A program made the translations under genes and the position numbers. Source: Patiria pectinifera (Eukaryota; Echinodermata; Asteroidea; Valvatida; Asterinidae). Taken from it: DNA of 64,000 nt. This document shows, in pieces, positions 31,736-43,867 of the stretch. The stretch's first letter is position 1, and each line of letters starts with the position of its first letter. The stretch lies in contig CM057135.1 of NCBI GenBank assembly GCA_029964075.1, forward strand, positions 26,649,366 to 26,713,365, read 5' to 3'. The notes beneath the pieces were generated by a model. It did no database searches. It was not told where the DNA came from and saw nothing but the letters and a program-made list of their open reading frames with translations.

Positions 31736-33002
31736 TGCATATGCACCACAGACTTCCAGACTCTTCCATAGTGGCTGCCTACACGATCAGTTGTCCGAAC
31801 GATGTGTGCACCGGCCCAAAATGAGCTCTAAAAGCACCTGTTTTTCCTGAAGTTTCAGGTTTGCCAAGCCCATTGGATTTGTCTTCAATGAAATCACAAG
31901 GTGAGGTGAAGTGATGTTGGCGGCATATAGGTGGTGTCCGGGACGCTTGCCTTAAAAGGCAAAGGAGCAACCAAGACACTCATCAATTCAAATTTACGGC
32001 TGAAAAGAGAAACTCTTTGTATCAGATGCTGTTCAGACACCCCCCCCCCCCGTTAAGGCGCCACCAAGAGGCAACAAAGACTATTCGCTGCGCTAGGTAC
32101 ACAACAAAAAAACATAACGTCTTCGGTATCCGTTCTCACAAAGTATTCCTTTTGGAACTAGAGGTTAGAAAAGTTTTTTGTCTTGTTGCGTACGATTTAA
32201 GTTGTATTTTTTTTTATTTAGGCCTATACCGATGGGTTTTGCTCTACGGTTTTACGGTGAGCAATTTGCATTTGGGTTTGTAAGTTTGACGTACACCTTA
32301 ATATGTGCTATGCGTCACAGTGCACGCCAAGCAAGAATAAAAGGTTAAGAAATTACAAAGGGAAACGTAAATATATAGTCCTCATCAATTTGTCGTACTC
32401 CAAACGTGTTGTGAAAGGCCCTCAAATTACCACCGATCGGAACAGCGTGTTGGCAGTTTCATCATCATCATCACCATCATCAAACTCGACGTGAACCCAA
32501 TTAACTCCCTAACGGCGCGAACATGCATGCCCTCAGTCTCCCTAATGCATCCAAATTACAAAATGCGGCAGTACTGGATCCATCGGTCTTGTAATTTAAT
32601 AAAGACTTGCCAAAACAAATATTTGCCCATCGTAGGCCTACTTAACTCACAGAATATCGAGTACTAAGGCTTGCTTTAAGCTGATAGATTCTACGCTTTT
32701 AGTAAACAGAAAAGACTGCCTATGTTTGCTCTGTGTTTTGGAAATCTCGCTTTTTGATTCTGCCGTGCTATTTGGTTGAGTGTTTCACAAGTTCAGCCTG
32801 AAACGGCATAAACGTTCAGGTGTACGATCGATAAAAAAAAACAATTGAAAAACGGGTGTCATCAGTTATTCCAATTTTCTTAGAAATAACGTATTGTTTT
32901 AGATCGCAGAAGTACGCTTGGGGTCGAAGAAGCTTGACAAAAAAATATTCGAAAGCACGCAAGTTTTTCGCCCAAAACATACATGTACATTTGCTTAACA
33001 TT
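31736..33002. other. no gene seen
   Basis: No supportable gene. Contains a C-run at 32040-32052 and an (ATC)n run at 32460-32482. Confidence 0.4.
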
Positions 33003-33722
33003 AGGCCCATCTGACAATGGTGAATCTAGTTAAGATCGGGATAGTAGGGCAGCGTGTACAATATTCATGATAATTAGGCATAATTGAACAGGGTGCGTAA
33101 AAACAGGAGACCCAAATTCGCTTTTTTCACGCTCCACAATAGGCATGCAGAGCCTCGATCTGGCAACTTTACACAATAAAAATAGCCGGTTCAGTGATCT
33201 GAACCCTGACACGGGAATCACTGAACCGGCTATAGTCATTGTGTAAAGTTGCCAGATCTAGGCCCTGCATGCCCATGGCGGAAGCGTGAAAAGAGCGAAT
33301 GGCAGGACTAAGACAATTTTCTTAATAAAGTTCTGTATGTAGCACTTTCAAAATCTAGGATACGAAAGCCCAATTAATTAAAAAAAATTCTCTAATAAAA
33401 ATCATTCAAATCACTCATGTACTTTTTAAGTTGCGGAATTTTAAAGACAACCATCGTTTCAAAATTCTGTCCACTGACAGTATGTGTGTTCTTTCAGCAA
33501 AACGAAAACGTTTCTCACAGGGACATGCATGTGAATCGTTTTCGTTTTGTTGAAAGAACACGTATCTACAGGCAAAACTTCATTTAAAAATTGGTCCTGC
33601 CATTTGGGATGCGTTTTTTTTTACTCATCCTGTAAAACATGACATTATGCCCATCTGACTACGGTGAATCTATAGCTAAAATCATGATAGTAGGACAACC
33701 CGTACAATATTCATGATAATAT
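33003..33722. repeat. direct repeats enclosing two hairpins
   Basis: A 75-bp word (GCCCATCTGAC.A.GGTGAATCTA ... GTACAATATTCATGATAAT) at 33003-33076 recurs at 33648-33722. Between them are a near-perfect inverted repeat (arms 33116-33185 and 33204-33300, containing ATCTGGCAACTTTACACAAT and GCCGGTTCAGTGAT) and a second one (33482-33510 / 33537-33565, TTCAGCAAAACGAAAACG). Confidence 0.75.
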
Positions 33723-33982
33723 TATTATGCTCTCTGACGTGGTAAAATCTATTAAACGGAACTTACGGTCCTTGGAAGGAAAATCGCATATTTATTAGGA
33801 ATATCTAATGTAATTTCGTGGCTTGAGATATTTCGTTACGCCTATGTATTGGCTAAGCATATAATACCGGTAGTGTACACCCCACGTGGCCGTTATGTTA
33901 ATTGGGACTCCGTAACAAAATAATCTGTTAGGCCTACATATCTGAACTAAAGATTTTTAAAAATGTGATTAAGCATGCTTAA
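33723..33982. other. no gene seen
   Basis: Short unique-looking stretch without features. Confidence 0.3.
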
Positions 33983-34270
33983 AGGGGAGTCAGGTTGGCG
34001 TAGCGGTACTTTCCTCGCCTTCCACCGCTGTGATCCGGGTTCGAATCCCGCCCGGGCCAATATGTGGATTGGGTTTTCAGTCCCTACCTGATTCCGTGGG
34101 TTTTCCTCAGAATATTCCTCTGGGCTTTTCCTCCCACCTCTAAAATTGTAATTTCTTCTCATTGTCTTCTCTCTACAGGTTTCTTCAGGCTTCCGGGCTA
34201 CAGTGCCTAAGGCACTTTTGAGGGACCCTTGGTTTCATTACCAGATAGAAATAAAATAAAATAAAATAAG
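33983..34270 (+). mobile_element. full-length tRNA-derived SINE
   Basis: tRNA-like head with A-box TTGGCGTAGCGG and B-box GGGTTCGAATCCC, a body with CCTACCTGATTCC and GTAATTTCTTCTCATTGTC, and an (AATAA)n tail. Best preserved of three copies in the window (also 19986 and 30390). Confidence 0.85.
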
Positions 34271-34329
34271 AGGGAAAAAACAATTGAGAATCACATTTTC
34301 TCCCGTGCTCATCAAAGTACCTTTGAAAT

Positions 34330-35215
34330 TTGTAGGGAGCTGACAAGATTAATCAGCGAAGTCGTTCGTTCATTTACTCAAACCAATAGAAGCCGTGTTA
34401 GTACAGCATTTGTCGACTCCTGACCTTTTCATTAACGGGTTCCGTTCGTGTCGCGTGCTTTGCGTGCGTTATTTGGCGGCAGTAACCTGAGAACTCAATA
34501 AAAAAAAGGCTCTACAGAGATATGGGTTGCACGTTATGGTCATGATTAATATTCACAACCAAACTAAAAAACATGTACGGCGAAGACAATACGTGTCATT
34601 TTAATAAAATTGCATACACGCTATTTCGCCAAGATTGCCAGATGCACGACACACTTGATTGATGCAAATTGAACCATTTTCTCCCATTTTCCCCGACGTT
34701 ACAGTTTGCTCCCATTTTTCAACTTGTCTAAGTAAAAAGGGTGACTTTCTTTTTTGGTTGAGTGTATGAGTGAATAAACACATTAGCAAGAACACTATCC
34801 ACAAGAAAATGTTTATGAAGGCCAAAGTTTCTGGTTCAATTTTTCAGCGCACAGTACCTAAACGATGTATTCACGAGAATTAAACTTCTCTCGTTCTAAG
34901 AAACAAGCTGACACGATTCATCAGCGATGTCGTTTGTTAATTACTAAAACCAATAAAGTCGTGTTAGCGTAATCGTCGACTCCCGGCCCTTTCATTAACG
35001 GGTTCGCGTGTCGCGTTTTCTGTGCATCATGTGACGGCAATAATCTGCGAACTCCAGAAACACATTACAAGGATGGTGTAACTTCATGGTGCCACAAAAT
35101 GTGAAAGATATGGATGTTGAGTATAAGAATGATAACATTCACACATAAAAAACATATACGGCAAAGACAATTTATGTGATATGTAAAGTGGCATACACGC
35201 TATTTCGCCAAGGTT
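34330..35215. repeat. tandem duplication, offset about 570 bp
   Basis: Copies 34330-34640 and 34900-35215 share AGCTGACA.GATT.ATCAGCGA, TTTCATTAACGGGTTC, GGCA.TAA.CTG.GAACTC and GCATACACGCTATTTCGCCAAG. No coding sequence is seen. Confidence 0.8.
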
Positions 35216-35389
35216 GCCGCACCATCGACTTAATTGCAGCAAATTGAAAATGCCGAATCCCTTTAATACCGGCCGAACCGACTGAGAATTAAAAGCAACG
35301 CTTCTCACTCATTTAAAAAGTGGCAAATTGTTTTCTAGAGGCCGATAATTAAATGGGCTTTGACGGACCAGGTCCGGGGATTGCCCAAG

Positions 35390-36120
35390 AGAGGGAGAGA
35401 GAGAGAAGGGGGGGGGGGAGTCAACGACCAGGGAATAATTACAGTAGCTTTACGCTTCTGAGAACGAGCCCGGGGGAAATCAATCATTGCAACAAAGTAT
35501 AGTCCGTAATGCGCATGTAAGACCGTAATGCGCATGTGCCAATTAAAAAAAATCGTCCCTAACAAAAAAATCGTTCCGAGCCGTGAATCAGGAAAACAAA
35601 ATGAATTTTATTTTATCGGCCAGTGAGACTTAATGAAACACAATTTTGTGAATAAAATTCACTTCTAGGGGGAAAAACACGAAAAATGGAAAAAAATCTG
35701 GGACTCAGACCTTCAACCCGCAGCAGTGGCGTAGCCAGCGGGGGTAAAGGGGATATCCCCCCCCCCCCTTTTTTTCTTTTTTTTTTGTAAAAGAATGCTC
35801 TTTTCCATTCAAGTGCCCTTTTTTCGCAAGTGTTTAGCTCCCCTCCCCGACCCCCAATGTTTTTAAAGAGTGCCCTTTAAAAAAAACAAAAAAACAAGAC
35901 CCCTGATTTTGAAACAAGTGCCCTTTTTTCCAAAAAAAAATGAGTGCCTTTGTTTAACTAGCGGCTGTAACAAGTGCCTGTTTGGGAATTTGCGCGCGTG
36001 TGCCTCCCTGAAAAAAAATTATATCGTCCAATAATGTGTATGATCGTCCGCTTTGAACAGCGCCCTCATTGAAAGATGGTACCAGCCCCCCCCCCCCCCT
36101 TCTCCCAATATTTTAGTTTA
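35390..36120. repeat. C/G-run-rich decayed repeat
   Basis: Homopolymer G and C runs with repeated AAGTGCCCTTTTTT words. The same words appear inverted at 51365-51720, so this is a dispersed repeat family. Confidence 0.6.
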
Positions 36121-36221
36121 CGGAGGCATAGTGTCCGGAGAAAACAACCTGCCTACATCTCAGCAGGGATGTGCGAGTGCCCTTTTCAAGAAATGTTTAC
36201 CCCCCCATAAAATTTAACTTG

Positions 36222-36382
36222 CTATCCGGTTCGTAAGTGTGACGTCATCTCAACTTACTGTACATGGTGTAGCATGGCACCAATGGAACCGGAAGTTAAC
36301 GCAACTTGAGTGTTTATCCAATGGGCGCTCGTAATCAGTGGTGCGTGCGCGTGTATGACGAAGTCACTTACGAACCGGATAG
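36222..36382. mobile_element. short MITE
   Basis: Inverted ends CTATCCGGTTCGTAAGTG.GAC around a 110-bp centre. Confidence 0.7.
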
Positions 36383-36525
36383 GCCTACGCCTATGCGCAG
36401 CATTGTGACAAGTGACGTAGCGTAGCAGGCCACAATCCTCAAATAAATAATGTTATTTAAAATGCATAGTTTAACTCAATCACGTGATATGTTTCACGCA
36501 TGCGCAGTAAGGTAAATGACTTGAC

Positions 36526-38188
36526 TACACTGTAAAAAATTGCGTGATTTAACAGTTGTTTTTCTGTTGAAATTTCTGTAAATTTACAGTAGATGTTACT
36601 GTTTTCGGATTTTGTTGTAAATCTACAAATTTGTTACTGCCTACGTACAGTTTTCTCCATTTCGCTGTTTGGTTACGGTATATTCGCTGTTAAACTAAAA
36701 TTTTGTGGACGCACAAGGAACCACCATGTTTTGAACAAGCCCCCGTTCTGACTCTGTTAGAACACAGTCACATCGCTGTCGGTCAACAGAGAATCATCTT
36801 TTTTTGTACAGGGTTCGGCCGTATCGCGTGATTTTTCACTGGTAGGCGGTAGTAGTGCAGCGTTACTGTGGCATAAACGCTGAAGGGTACCAATATGTTG
36901 TCAAGGAAGGCGCGCGCGGGAGTCGGACTATACAGTATTATAACACCTCACCCACAGATTCTGTGTCTTGATTTTGCTTTCTAATTCTGCTATCTTTCTG
37001 TGCACGGCCAAAAGTACTATGCGCATAGCAACCAAAGTACTATACCATTAGCAACCAAAGTACTATTTCCACGGCGCGGTATTTGTGTGCAAATGCATGC
37101 TGGTGTGCGCGTTGCGCGTTGTGCGTAGCGCGTATTATTCCAAAGAGAGCGCGCCGCAGACTTGGGTTCAAACATTTCGTGAAGGGGTAGTTTTTAAGAG
37201 AGAAATACATTTTCCACCAATTTTGTATTGAAATTGAAGTTTATTTCAACTGTGTTCAGATTTAAATATTGTAAAATATTAAAATCAAGCAGAATCTGTG
37301 GGTGAAGTGTTATAAAACAAATATTGAATGCTTTATCTCGTAGTGAAGTAAAACTAGCCTCCCTCGGTGATCCATGGACCATTCTATTTTCCCTCGGCTT
37401 CGCCTCGGGAAAATAGAATGGTCCATGGATCACCTCGGGAGGCTAGTTTTACTACACCACTCGAAGCATTCAATATTTGTATACCATACAACTTCCCGTT
37501 GCGTCCATGCGTATGCATACGGTAGCATCTTGGAGCAAATTTACCTATCCGTTTCTGCTTACATGTTTGTATTTTGTATTGTAAATGACTATTACTCTCA
37601 AGGAGAAGCGCTATAGAGAAGCAGTTTCAGTTTGTAAGCCTGATTGTCAACGACAACACATTTGAAAGTTGCTTGGTTGTCATTGCAGCATGACTCGCCG
37701 TAAGCCAACGTGCAAGTATCTACATTCGCACCTTCATGGGTTTTATCGATAGCACCGCCATTACATGACGTGTAACAAGTATCTGCATGTGAAGGACGTT
37801 CATTATACGAGAATATCTGTGTACTGAGGCTCACACAGTACCTGTCATTTGCAATCCTCGATACAAACATGAACACTTTGTCGTTTATCGGCCCCCATCA
37901 AATAATCACCGTTTCAACAAAAACAACATTTTGTTCAGCAACAGAGAGTTGTTAAGGAACAAAAAAACAGCGAATATGCTGTTAGGTTACAAAACGACAA
38001 CACTTAATCATCTGTCACATAACAGTAGAATCCTCTGTAAATGAACAATATCAAATAAAGTAGAATCTGCTGTTAATGAACAGAGAAAAAAGAAACAGTA
38101 GAATATACTGTGCAAAAACAGTAACTCCTGTAATGCCAATTGACAATAGAATCAACTGTTATTGAACAGACATTTTTTTAACAGTGTA
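36526..38188. mobile_element. TA-flanked transposon-like element, 1.66 kb
   Basis: Left end CACTGTAAAAAATT (36528) and right end CACTGTTAAAAAAATG (inverse, ends 38186), each next to TA. Both subterminal regions are rich in AACAGT words. No transposase ORF is seen, so it is non-autonomous. It carries nested palindromes at 36941-37482. Confidence 0.7.
36941..37482. repeat. nested inverted repeats with an 80-bp-arm hairpin
   Basis: TATAACACCTCACCCACAGA at 36941 pairs with TCTGTGGGTGAAGTGTTATA near 37295-37315. Directly after it, 37317-37393 and 37406-37482 form a hairpin (CTCGGTGATCCATGGACCAT and complement) with a 12-nt loop. Confidence 0.85.
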
Positions 38189-38560
38189 GCTTGCAGAAGA
38201 ATAAACAAGTTGAAGCCCTCGCTACGCATGCGCGCTCATGGAAAATGTGGCCGCGCTCGACGTCATTAAAATAATATATGAATATACCTTTGAGGTTTTT
38301 GTTCAGAGGATAGGCCTATTCTTTGTTATTTTATTGTTTGACACTGAATGCACGAAAGATTCGTTCCTGCATAACGATACCAAACCATTGCTCTCTCTGA
38401 CGTGATGCCCAGGTCAGCTGGCTATATTAGGACTATATTGCGGGTACATGACATCTTTCTACATAACAACGTTGCTAGTAAAGTGCTCGTGTTGGAGAAA
38501 TCCGCGGAGACACTTTAATCAATCATACAAAAGCACAGTGGTCTACTGCCACTTTAAGGG

Positions 38561-38575
38561 TGTTTTGTTTTTGCA
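38561..38575 (+). promoter_or_regulatory. 3' splice site before the GPCR
   Basis: GTTTTGTTTTTGCAG is a strong acceptor 76 bp before the first ATG of the GPCR, suggesting an upstream untranslated exon. Confidence 0.45.
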
Positions 38576-38651
38576 GTACTGTTTGCTGTAAAAAATTGTC
38601 ACCCAAACCTTCGTTGTCCAAATATCAGTAGTGGGAGACTGTTTTGTCGGT

Positions 38652-39698
38652 ATGATCCAGACTTCTACCATGGGAGCATTTGACAACGAGACGGGCGGGA
38701 GGTCATCGGCTCTGGTGGCGGTCCGGTCTTCGTTCATGGCTATCATCATGCTGTCGGCTATACTTGGAAACGCTTTGGTCCTACTAGCCCTGGCAAACTA
38801 CCGGATTCTACGCAGCAAGACCACCGTGTTCATCATCAATTTAGCGGTGGCCGACTTGGCTGTCGGCCTGACGGGCATGCCGCTCGTCCTCGGCTCCAGC
38901 ATCGCCGATCGCTGGATCGCTGGCGAGGCTTACTGCACCGTAAACGGTATTACAAACATGATATTCTGCGTGGCCAGCATGCTGACTCTAGCGGGGATCG
39001 CCCTGGATCGCTACTATGCCATCGTGCACCCGTTCCGCTACCCGGAGTTCATGTCGTCGCGCCGTGTGGCCGTGATTGTTGGCTGGGTCTGGCTGGAGCC
39101 GCTTGCCCTGGGTATGTTGCCTGTGGTCACGTCCTGGTCCAACTACAAGTACTTCCACAACGAGTACATCTGCACTGTTGATTGGGGTTACAGTGCCAGT
39201 TTCTCCTGCACCGTCTTTGCTGTGGGTTTCTTCGTTCCTCTCGCCATCATGTGTTTCTGTTACTTCCACATCCTGATGGTGGCCCGCAAACACTCTCGGA
39301 AGATTATCGCCATGGAGGCTCTGGGTTCCAGCGAGTGGGCCGTGGCGACCCGTCGGGCCAGGCAGCTCAAGCGAGACGCCAAGGCGGCCTTCATGCTTCT
39401 CATCCTCATCGGTAACTTCATGGCCTGCTGGCTGCCTCATTTCGTCGGCATCCTGTGTTTGGTCTTCACCAGGGACGAGTGCCCGTTCTCGGACGCTGTG
39501 TTCACGACGACCACCTGGCTTGCCATGGCCAACTCGGGGCTGAACCCCGTCATCTACGGCTTGTTGGACAGGCGGCTACGACAAGCTGTGGGTCTGATCC
39601 TACGGTGCAAGATGAGCCAAAGGCTGCATAGTCCCACCCATTTGGCGATAACCAGACAATCACAAGCAATGGATACTGGCAGACCTAGGGAACCTTGA
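38652..39698 (+). CDS. orphan class A (rhodopsin-like) GPCR
   Basis: Intronless coding region, 348 residues from ATG 38652. The frame opens on GTG 38631, but the first ATG is 38652, and ATG 38670 (M7) has a perfect ACCATGG context and may be used. Seven membrane helices with class A landmarks: GN40 in TM1, NLAVAD68L in TM2, C95 and DRY 119-121 in TM3, C174 in ECL2, P196 in TM5, C259-W260-L-P262 in TM6, NPVIY 298-302 in TM7, and C319 in helix 8 as a possible palmitoylation site. N12 (NET) is a likely glycosylation site. Position 3.32 is Asn102, not the Asp of amine receptors. The TM5 end (YFHIL.VARKHSRKI) and TM7 (TTTWLAMANS) recall the GPR21/GPR52/GPR161 orphan group. Ligand unknown. Confidence 0.93.
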   Translation: MIQTSTMGAFDNETGGRSSALVAVRSSFMAIIMLSAILGNALVLLALANYRILRSKTTVFIINLAVADLAVGLTGMPLVLGSSIADRWIAGEAYCTVNGITNMIFCVASMLTLAGIALDRYYAIVHPFRYPEFMSSRRVAVIVGWVWLEPLALGMLPVVTSWSNYKYFHNEYICTVDWGYSASFSCTVFAVGFFVPLAIMCFCYFHILMVARKHSRKIIAMEALGSSEWAVATRRARQLKRDAKAAFMLLILIGNFMACWLPHFVGILCLVFTRDECPFSDAVFTTTTWLAMANSGLNPVIYGLLDRRLRQAVGLILRCKMSQRLHSPTHLAITRQSQAMDTGRPREP

Positions 39699-40399
39699 TA
39701 ACGGCCTGGGCCCTATTGACCACATTGTTTTACAATAATTTAAGATGAGAGGAAGGAGAGTATCAAGAAAAAATAGTACAATGATCAACTAAATTTGCTG
39801 AACGATTCTGCGGATTAGGCCGAAACATAAGGCCAATTCTATATGGAGCACACCTTACTTAAAAAATTCTTAGCCCATGAAATACTTGCTTCGCCACTGG
39901 CTTAGAAACAGACCTTTGTCATGCTGCCACCATTTCAGTCATGTTCCCTGTGTCCAATAACATAACTGAATGATAATGTTTTTTGTGCAAAAAGGGGCCA
40001 GACTATTTTTCCTTCCAGCCTCGCTTTGGTTACGTTGATTTGAATGGGTAAAATCAAGATGGCCGCAACATGATAATAGTCTATGACGAGGCCACGCGGC
40101 AATTTTAGCCATTTACATTAGTAAATTGAAATTATTTAAATATTTAAATATCACCTGGGGAGGACTCAACACATTGCAAAGTGTAAGGCAAAATAGTGTA
40201 AGGGAAAAAAGAAAGTAGGGAGCATGAAAGATGAACGAAGAGAAAAATGCATAGCGTGAGAGAAAAAAAAATAGTTGTACAAGTAAACTATTCATTGCAC
40301 AAAAACGGTAATAGTATTCAAATTGTTATTCGTTTAACTATTCACGGCGAGTCAAAAAGAAATTGACCTTAGTCCGGGTGTCAAACCCCACTTTGGAGG
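39699..40399. other. GPCR 3' flank, no gene seen
   Basis: AT-rich sequence; no further gene is supported. Confidence 0.4.
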
Positions 40400-40626
40400 T
40401 GGACCATGAATAAGCCTTTTCGGAGTTCCAACTGCGCATTCGTAACCTGTGACAACGCGCATTATTTGTCTCAAATGGCCTTTGACATCATTGCGCCACT
40501 GACTTTACAAAAAGGCTGTTTGTGCATTGTGGGTACTGTCAAAGGGCATTTGAGACAAATAATGTGCGTTGTCACAGGTTACGAATGCGCGCAGTTGGAA
40601 CTCCGAAAAGACTTATTAGGGTCCGC
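40400..40626. mobile_element. near-perfect foldback element
   Basis: Arms 40400-40494 and 40537-40626 (CTTTTCGGAGTTCCAACTGC, AACCTGTGACAACGC, ATTATTTGTCTCAAATG.CC) around a short loop. Confidence 0.85.
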
Positions 40627-40644
40627 ACAAAATGTTAAATATGC

Positions 40645-41255
40645 AACTTAGCTACCGCTATTATGGTAAAATATAAGTTTTCTATACCTCTTCAGGATTT
40701 CGTCCAAACCTATCAATCGAGGTGCATAGACCATGTTTTGGCGTCAAAAAAATAATTGAAGCTATTTGTTCAATGACTAATTCATGTCTTTTATGCATAA
40801 TTTGCAAATTAGCAACCATAATCTAACATTTAACTTTAATCTTTATCTTTGCAAGAATGTGTCCAGTAGCATCAAACGAGGTATCTAAGCTCATGTTCTT
40901 AGGGTCAACTAATGCATTAAAGCCATTTCTGCACTGATTATGTACATATTTTATGCATATTATGCAAATTAGCACTCACTATTATCAAAAAGGATAATAA
41001 AATCTATATATTTTCTCCGAAGGAATTTGTCCAATTGTGTCCAACGAGGTGTCTAAACCCACATTATTTAGGGTGAACGAATTCATTAAAGTCATTTTTA
41101 CTATAATAATGTGTGCATTTTATGCATAATATGCAAATAAGCATCCGCAATTATCAAAAATTTAACTTATATTTTTTTCTCCTCAGGAGTTTGTCCAATT
41201 GTATAAACGAGGTATCTAAACCCATGTTTTGAGGGTCAACGAATTCTGATTGTCC
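40645..41255 (+). repeat. tandem array of about 180-bp units
   Basis: About 3.5 diverged units, each with TTGTCCAA..GTAT..AACGAGGT.TCTAAACCCATGTT, a GGGTCAACGAATTCATTAAAG segment and a TTTATGCATAATATGCAAAT segment. A related array lies inverted at 45950-46290. Confidence 0.8.
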
Positions 41256-42000
41256 AAACCCCTAAATTCAGAAAGGGGGAAGTCGCCTCTATTTCTAATG
41301 ATAAAATTGTCCGACCCCCTAAAATTCAGAAAATGGGAGTCGGGTATAATTTCTTACGATAAAATTGCCCGACCCCCTAAATTTAGAAAAGGGGGTCGCA
41401 TGAATTTCCTATGATAAAATTGCCCGACCCGCTAAATACAGTAAAGGGGGTCGCGTGTATTTCTTATAAGAAATTGGCCGACCCCCCTAATTCAAAAAAG
41501 GGGGTTCGCGTGTACTTTTAATGATGATTTTGTATGTCCCCCTAAATTCTGAAAAGTGGGGTCGTGAATATTTGTAATGATATTTTCCGGCCCTAAAATA
41601 TTGAAAAGGGGGTCGCGTGTATTCATGTTATAATTCCCAGACCCCTTAATGCTGAAAATGGGGTCCCATGTATTTTTATGAATACTTTTAACCGACCGCC
41701 GAAATTCTGAAAAGCGGGGTCGTGCGTATTTCTAATGATACCTTTTTAAGTCGCGACTGCCTTAATGATACCTTTTTAAGTCGCGACTGCCTTTCTTTAT
41801 TTTCAAAATACTGGGGTTAGGTGTTGTCTAATGATAATTTCCCCGACCTCCTGAACTCTGTAAAGGGGAATATTCGTACTTTCTAATAATGTTTTTTTTC
41901 CCCGACCCCTTAATTCTGAAAGGGGGTTCGCATGTATTTCTAATGATGATTTTCCCCAACCCTACAATCTGTAAGAGGGGTTCACGTGTATTTCTGTTTT
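41255..42000 (+). repeat. tandem array of about 60-bp units with internal dyad
   Basis: About 12 units of the type TGATAAAATTGCCCGACCCC + CTAAATTCAGAAAAGGGGGTC + GCGTGTATTTCTAA. Each unit can form a GACCCCC/GGGGGTC stem. It abuts the 180-bp array. Confidence 0.85.
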
Positions 42001-43440
42001 GTTCGTGGAGTACCGAAGCGCATGAAGTCAATGAACCACTCAATTATGTGGTACCAGCTTGACGGACTAATTCTCATCATTATGGTTTATTTACGAACAT
42101 TATCTAAAAACGTGGGAAAAGTCTGATAGAGCATATAAAACGGTTGCTTAATGTTTTTTTCTAGTCCAGGTTTAACGTGATATTGAAAGTTCTCAGCCTC
42201 TTACTTTTCTAGGCATCAGGCAACTGTTGGGATTTTGAGCTAAAACTGAACGTGGCAGATTTAATACAGATAGAAATTTCATTGCTAAACAGGTAAACAG
42301 TCGTGTACTTATTGCCGATGTTTACGTGACTGTTGTGTGTGTCCCGCGAATGTTGGAAAGTTGCACGAATGACCTGCTTTCCCTCGACGTTTGCGAAGCC
42401 TAGCAGTTTCAAAGAAGGAAGCAGCCTGTCGATTTACAAGTTAACCAAATTATATTATACACTTCTTGGTACCGAGGAAGCGAAGAAGAGTGATAAACTA
42501 TACTCATGTACTACCACAGACTTACCCAGCGGAACTGAACTTCGATGCCGACCGGAAACTCAACAGACACAACCAGGTTAATAATAGCCGAGGCTCGAGA
42601 ATTTCAATTAGGCCTAAGGCCGGCTATTTGTGGTGATTGCAGATTTTCCAATGAATTGGTAGACCATCCTATTTATTTGTAGGTTTTCCCGGCCAATTTC
42701 CGATTTTTTTCTGATCGTTTTCATTATCAACCATTCAATTTCGCGTGATTTTACACATCTGATCAAATTGGGTTTTTTTTTATCACCGTTGGGGCATTCA
42801 ATTCCAATATTTAGGCACCTAAGATTTTGCTCCGAACTTTCGTTTTTGTTTTGGAGCATTCTATTTCGTTTTGGTGCATTCAATAGTTATTAATTTGAAG
42901 CATTCTTAAATTAAGTTGTTGACATCTTTTGACGGTTGATGTATTCAAATTAGCGAACGTCGGTGCGCATACGACGTATTGCCATGCTTTTCTTTTCTTA
43001 TTCGTTTATGGGCAATCATTTGCAGCGTTTGGTCATTCAAATTAGTACGATTTTTGAATTGATATATTTTCCCTTTTCCTTGGAGGTTCGTTTTTTTTTC
43101 TCCAAATCTTTGTGACTGTAACATTTATAATGTAACAAATTAACTGATATGAGGGATAGATGGTGTAACGAATAATGAAATAAAAAGGGAAAAGTATTTT
43201 TTTTTTCCACTGTTGATCTTTTCTACTTGTTTAGAAAAATGTATGAGGCATCTTTATGTCGATATGTTAATTAATCTTTTAACTTTGTTGACTGTTGTTT
43301 TCGTTCTGTTTTTGTAAGGTTTTTTTATGCATCGCTGATTCACCCATCGATCTCTTGACCTGCAAAACATCGGGGCATGTATGTTTGCTTATGGTTGTAC
43401 CGTCGGGATCACTTCACTTGGGTAATTTCTCAAATATTTT
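42001..43440. other. no gene seen
   Basis: AT-rich. 42680-42900 contains CATTCAATTT words and a TTTTCCCGGC start like the MITE at 60869, probably a decayed copy. Confidence 0.4.
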
Positions 43441-43790
43441 ATAATAATAATAATAATTTGGGAGGCTAATCATCCTTACTCGCAGCTGGTATGCTGAATT
43501 GCGAAGGACGCGGCTACAACGTGGTCGGGCCGCTGGCACGTAAAGGCGCCTATGGCTGCCGGCCACATCGACCCATATATGACCACGGAGCACAGCCTGA
43601 GATCGAAAGTGTTTGATTTTTCCGGAGGGAGGAAAACCGGAGGGTCCGGAAAAAACCCTCGTGGCACAGGAGAGAACCAACGCACAACTCTACTCACATG
43701 CGATCCGCGGCCAGGATTCGAACCGTGGTCACCTTGGTGAGAGGCGAACGATTTACGCACAAGCCACCCAAGCCACCCATGCCACCCTAT
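43441..43790 (-). mobile_element. tRNA-derived SINE, second family
   Basis: On the minus strand: A-box-like TGGGTGGCTTGTGCG, B-box GGTTCGAATCC (43713-43723), and an (ATT)n tail at 43441-43457. Body sequence differs from the 33983 family. Confidence 0.65.
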
Positions 43791-43867
43791 CTTGGGCCTC
43801 TTCCATCAGACGAACACATCTCCACTCATTGAGGTTCATTCCTTCTTATGTCTGCCTAAACACTTAT

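Noticed and set aside
38631-38651. GPCR start at GTG 38631
   Set aside because: Eukaryotic context; ATGs at 38652 and 38670 follow at once, the latter with a strong Kozak context.
41255-42000. CRISPR-like array
   Set aside because: Units are contiguous degenerate tandem repeats without unique spacers, in a eukaryotic genome.
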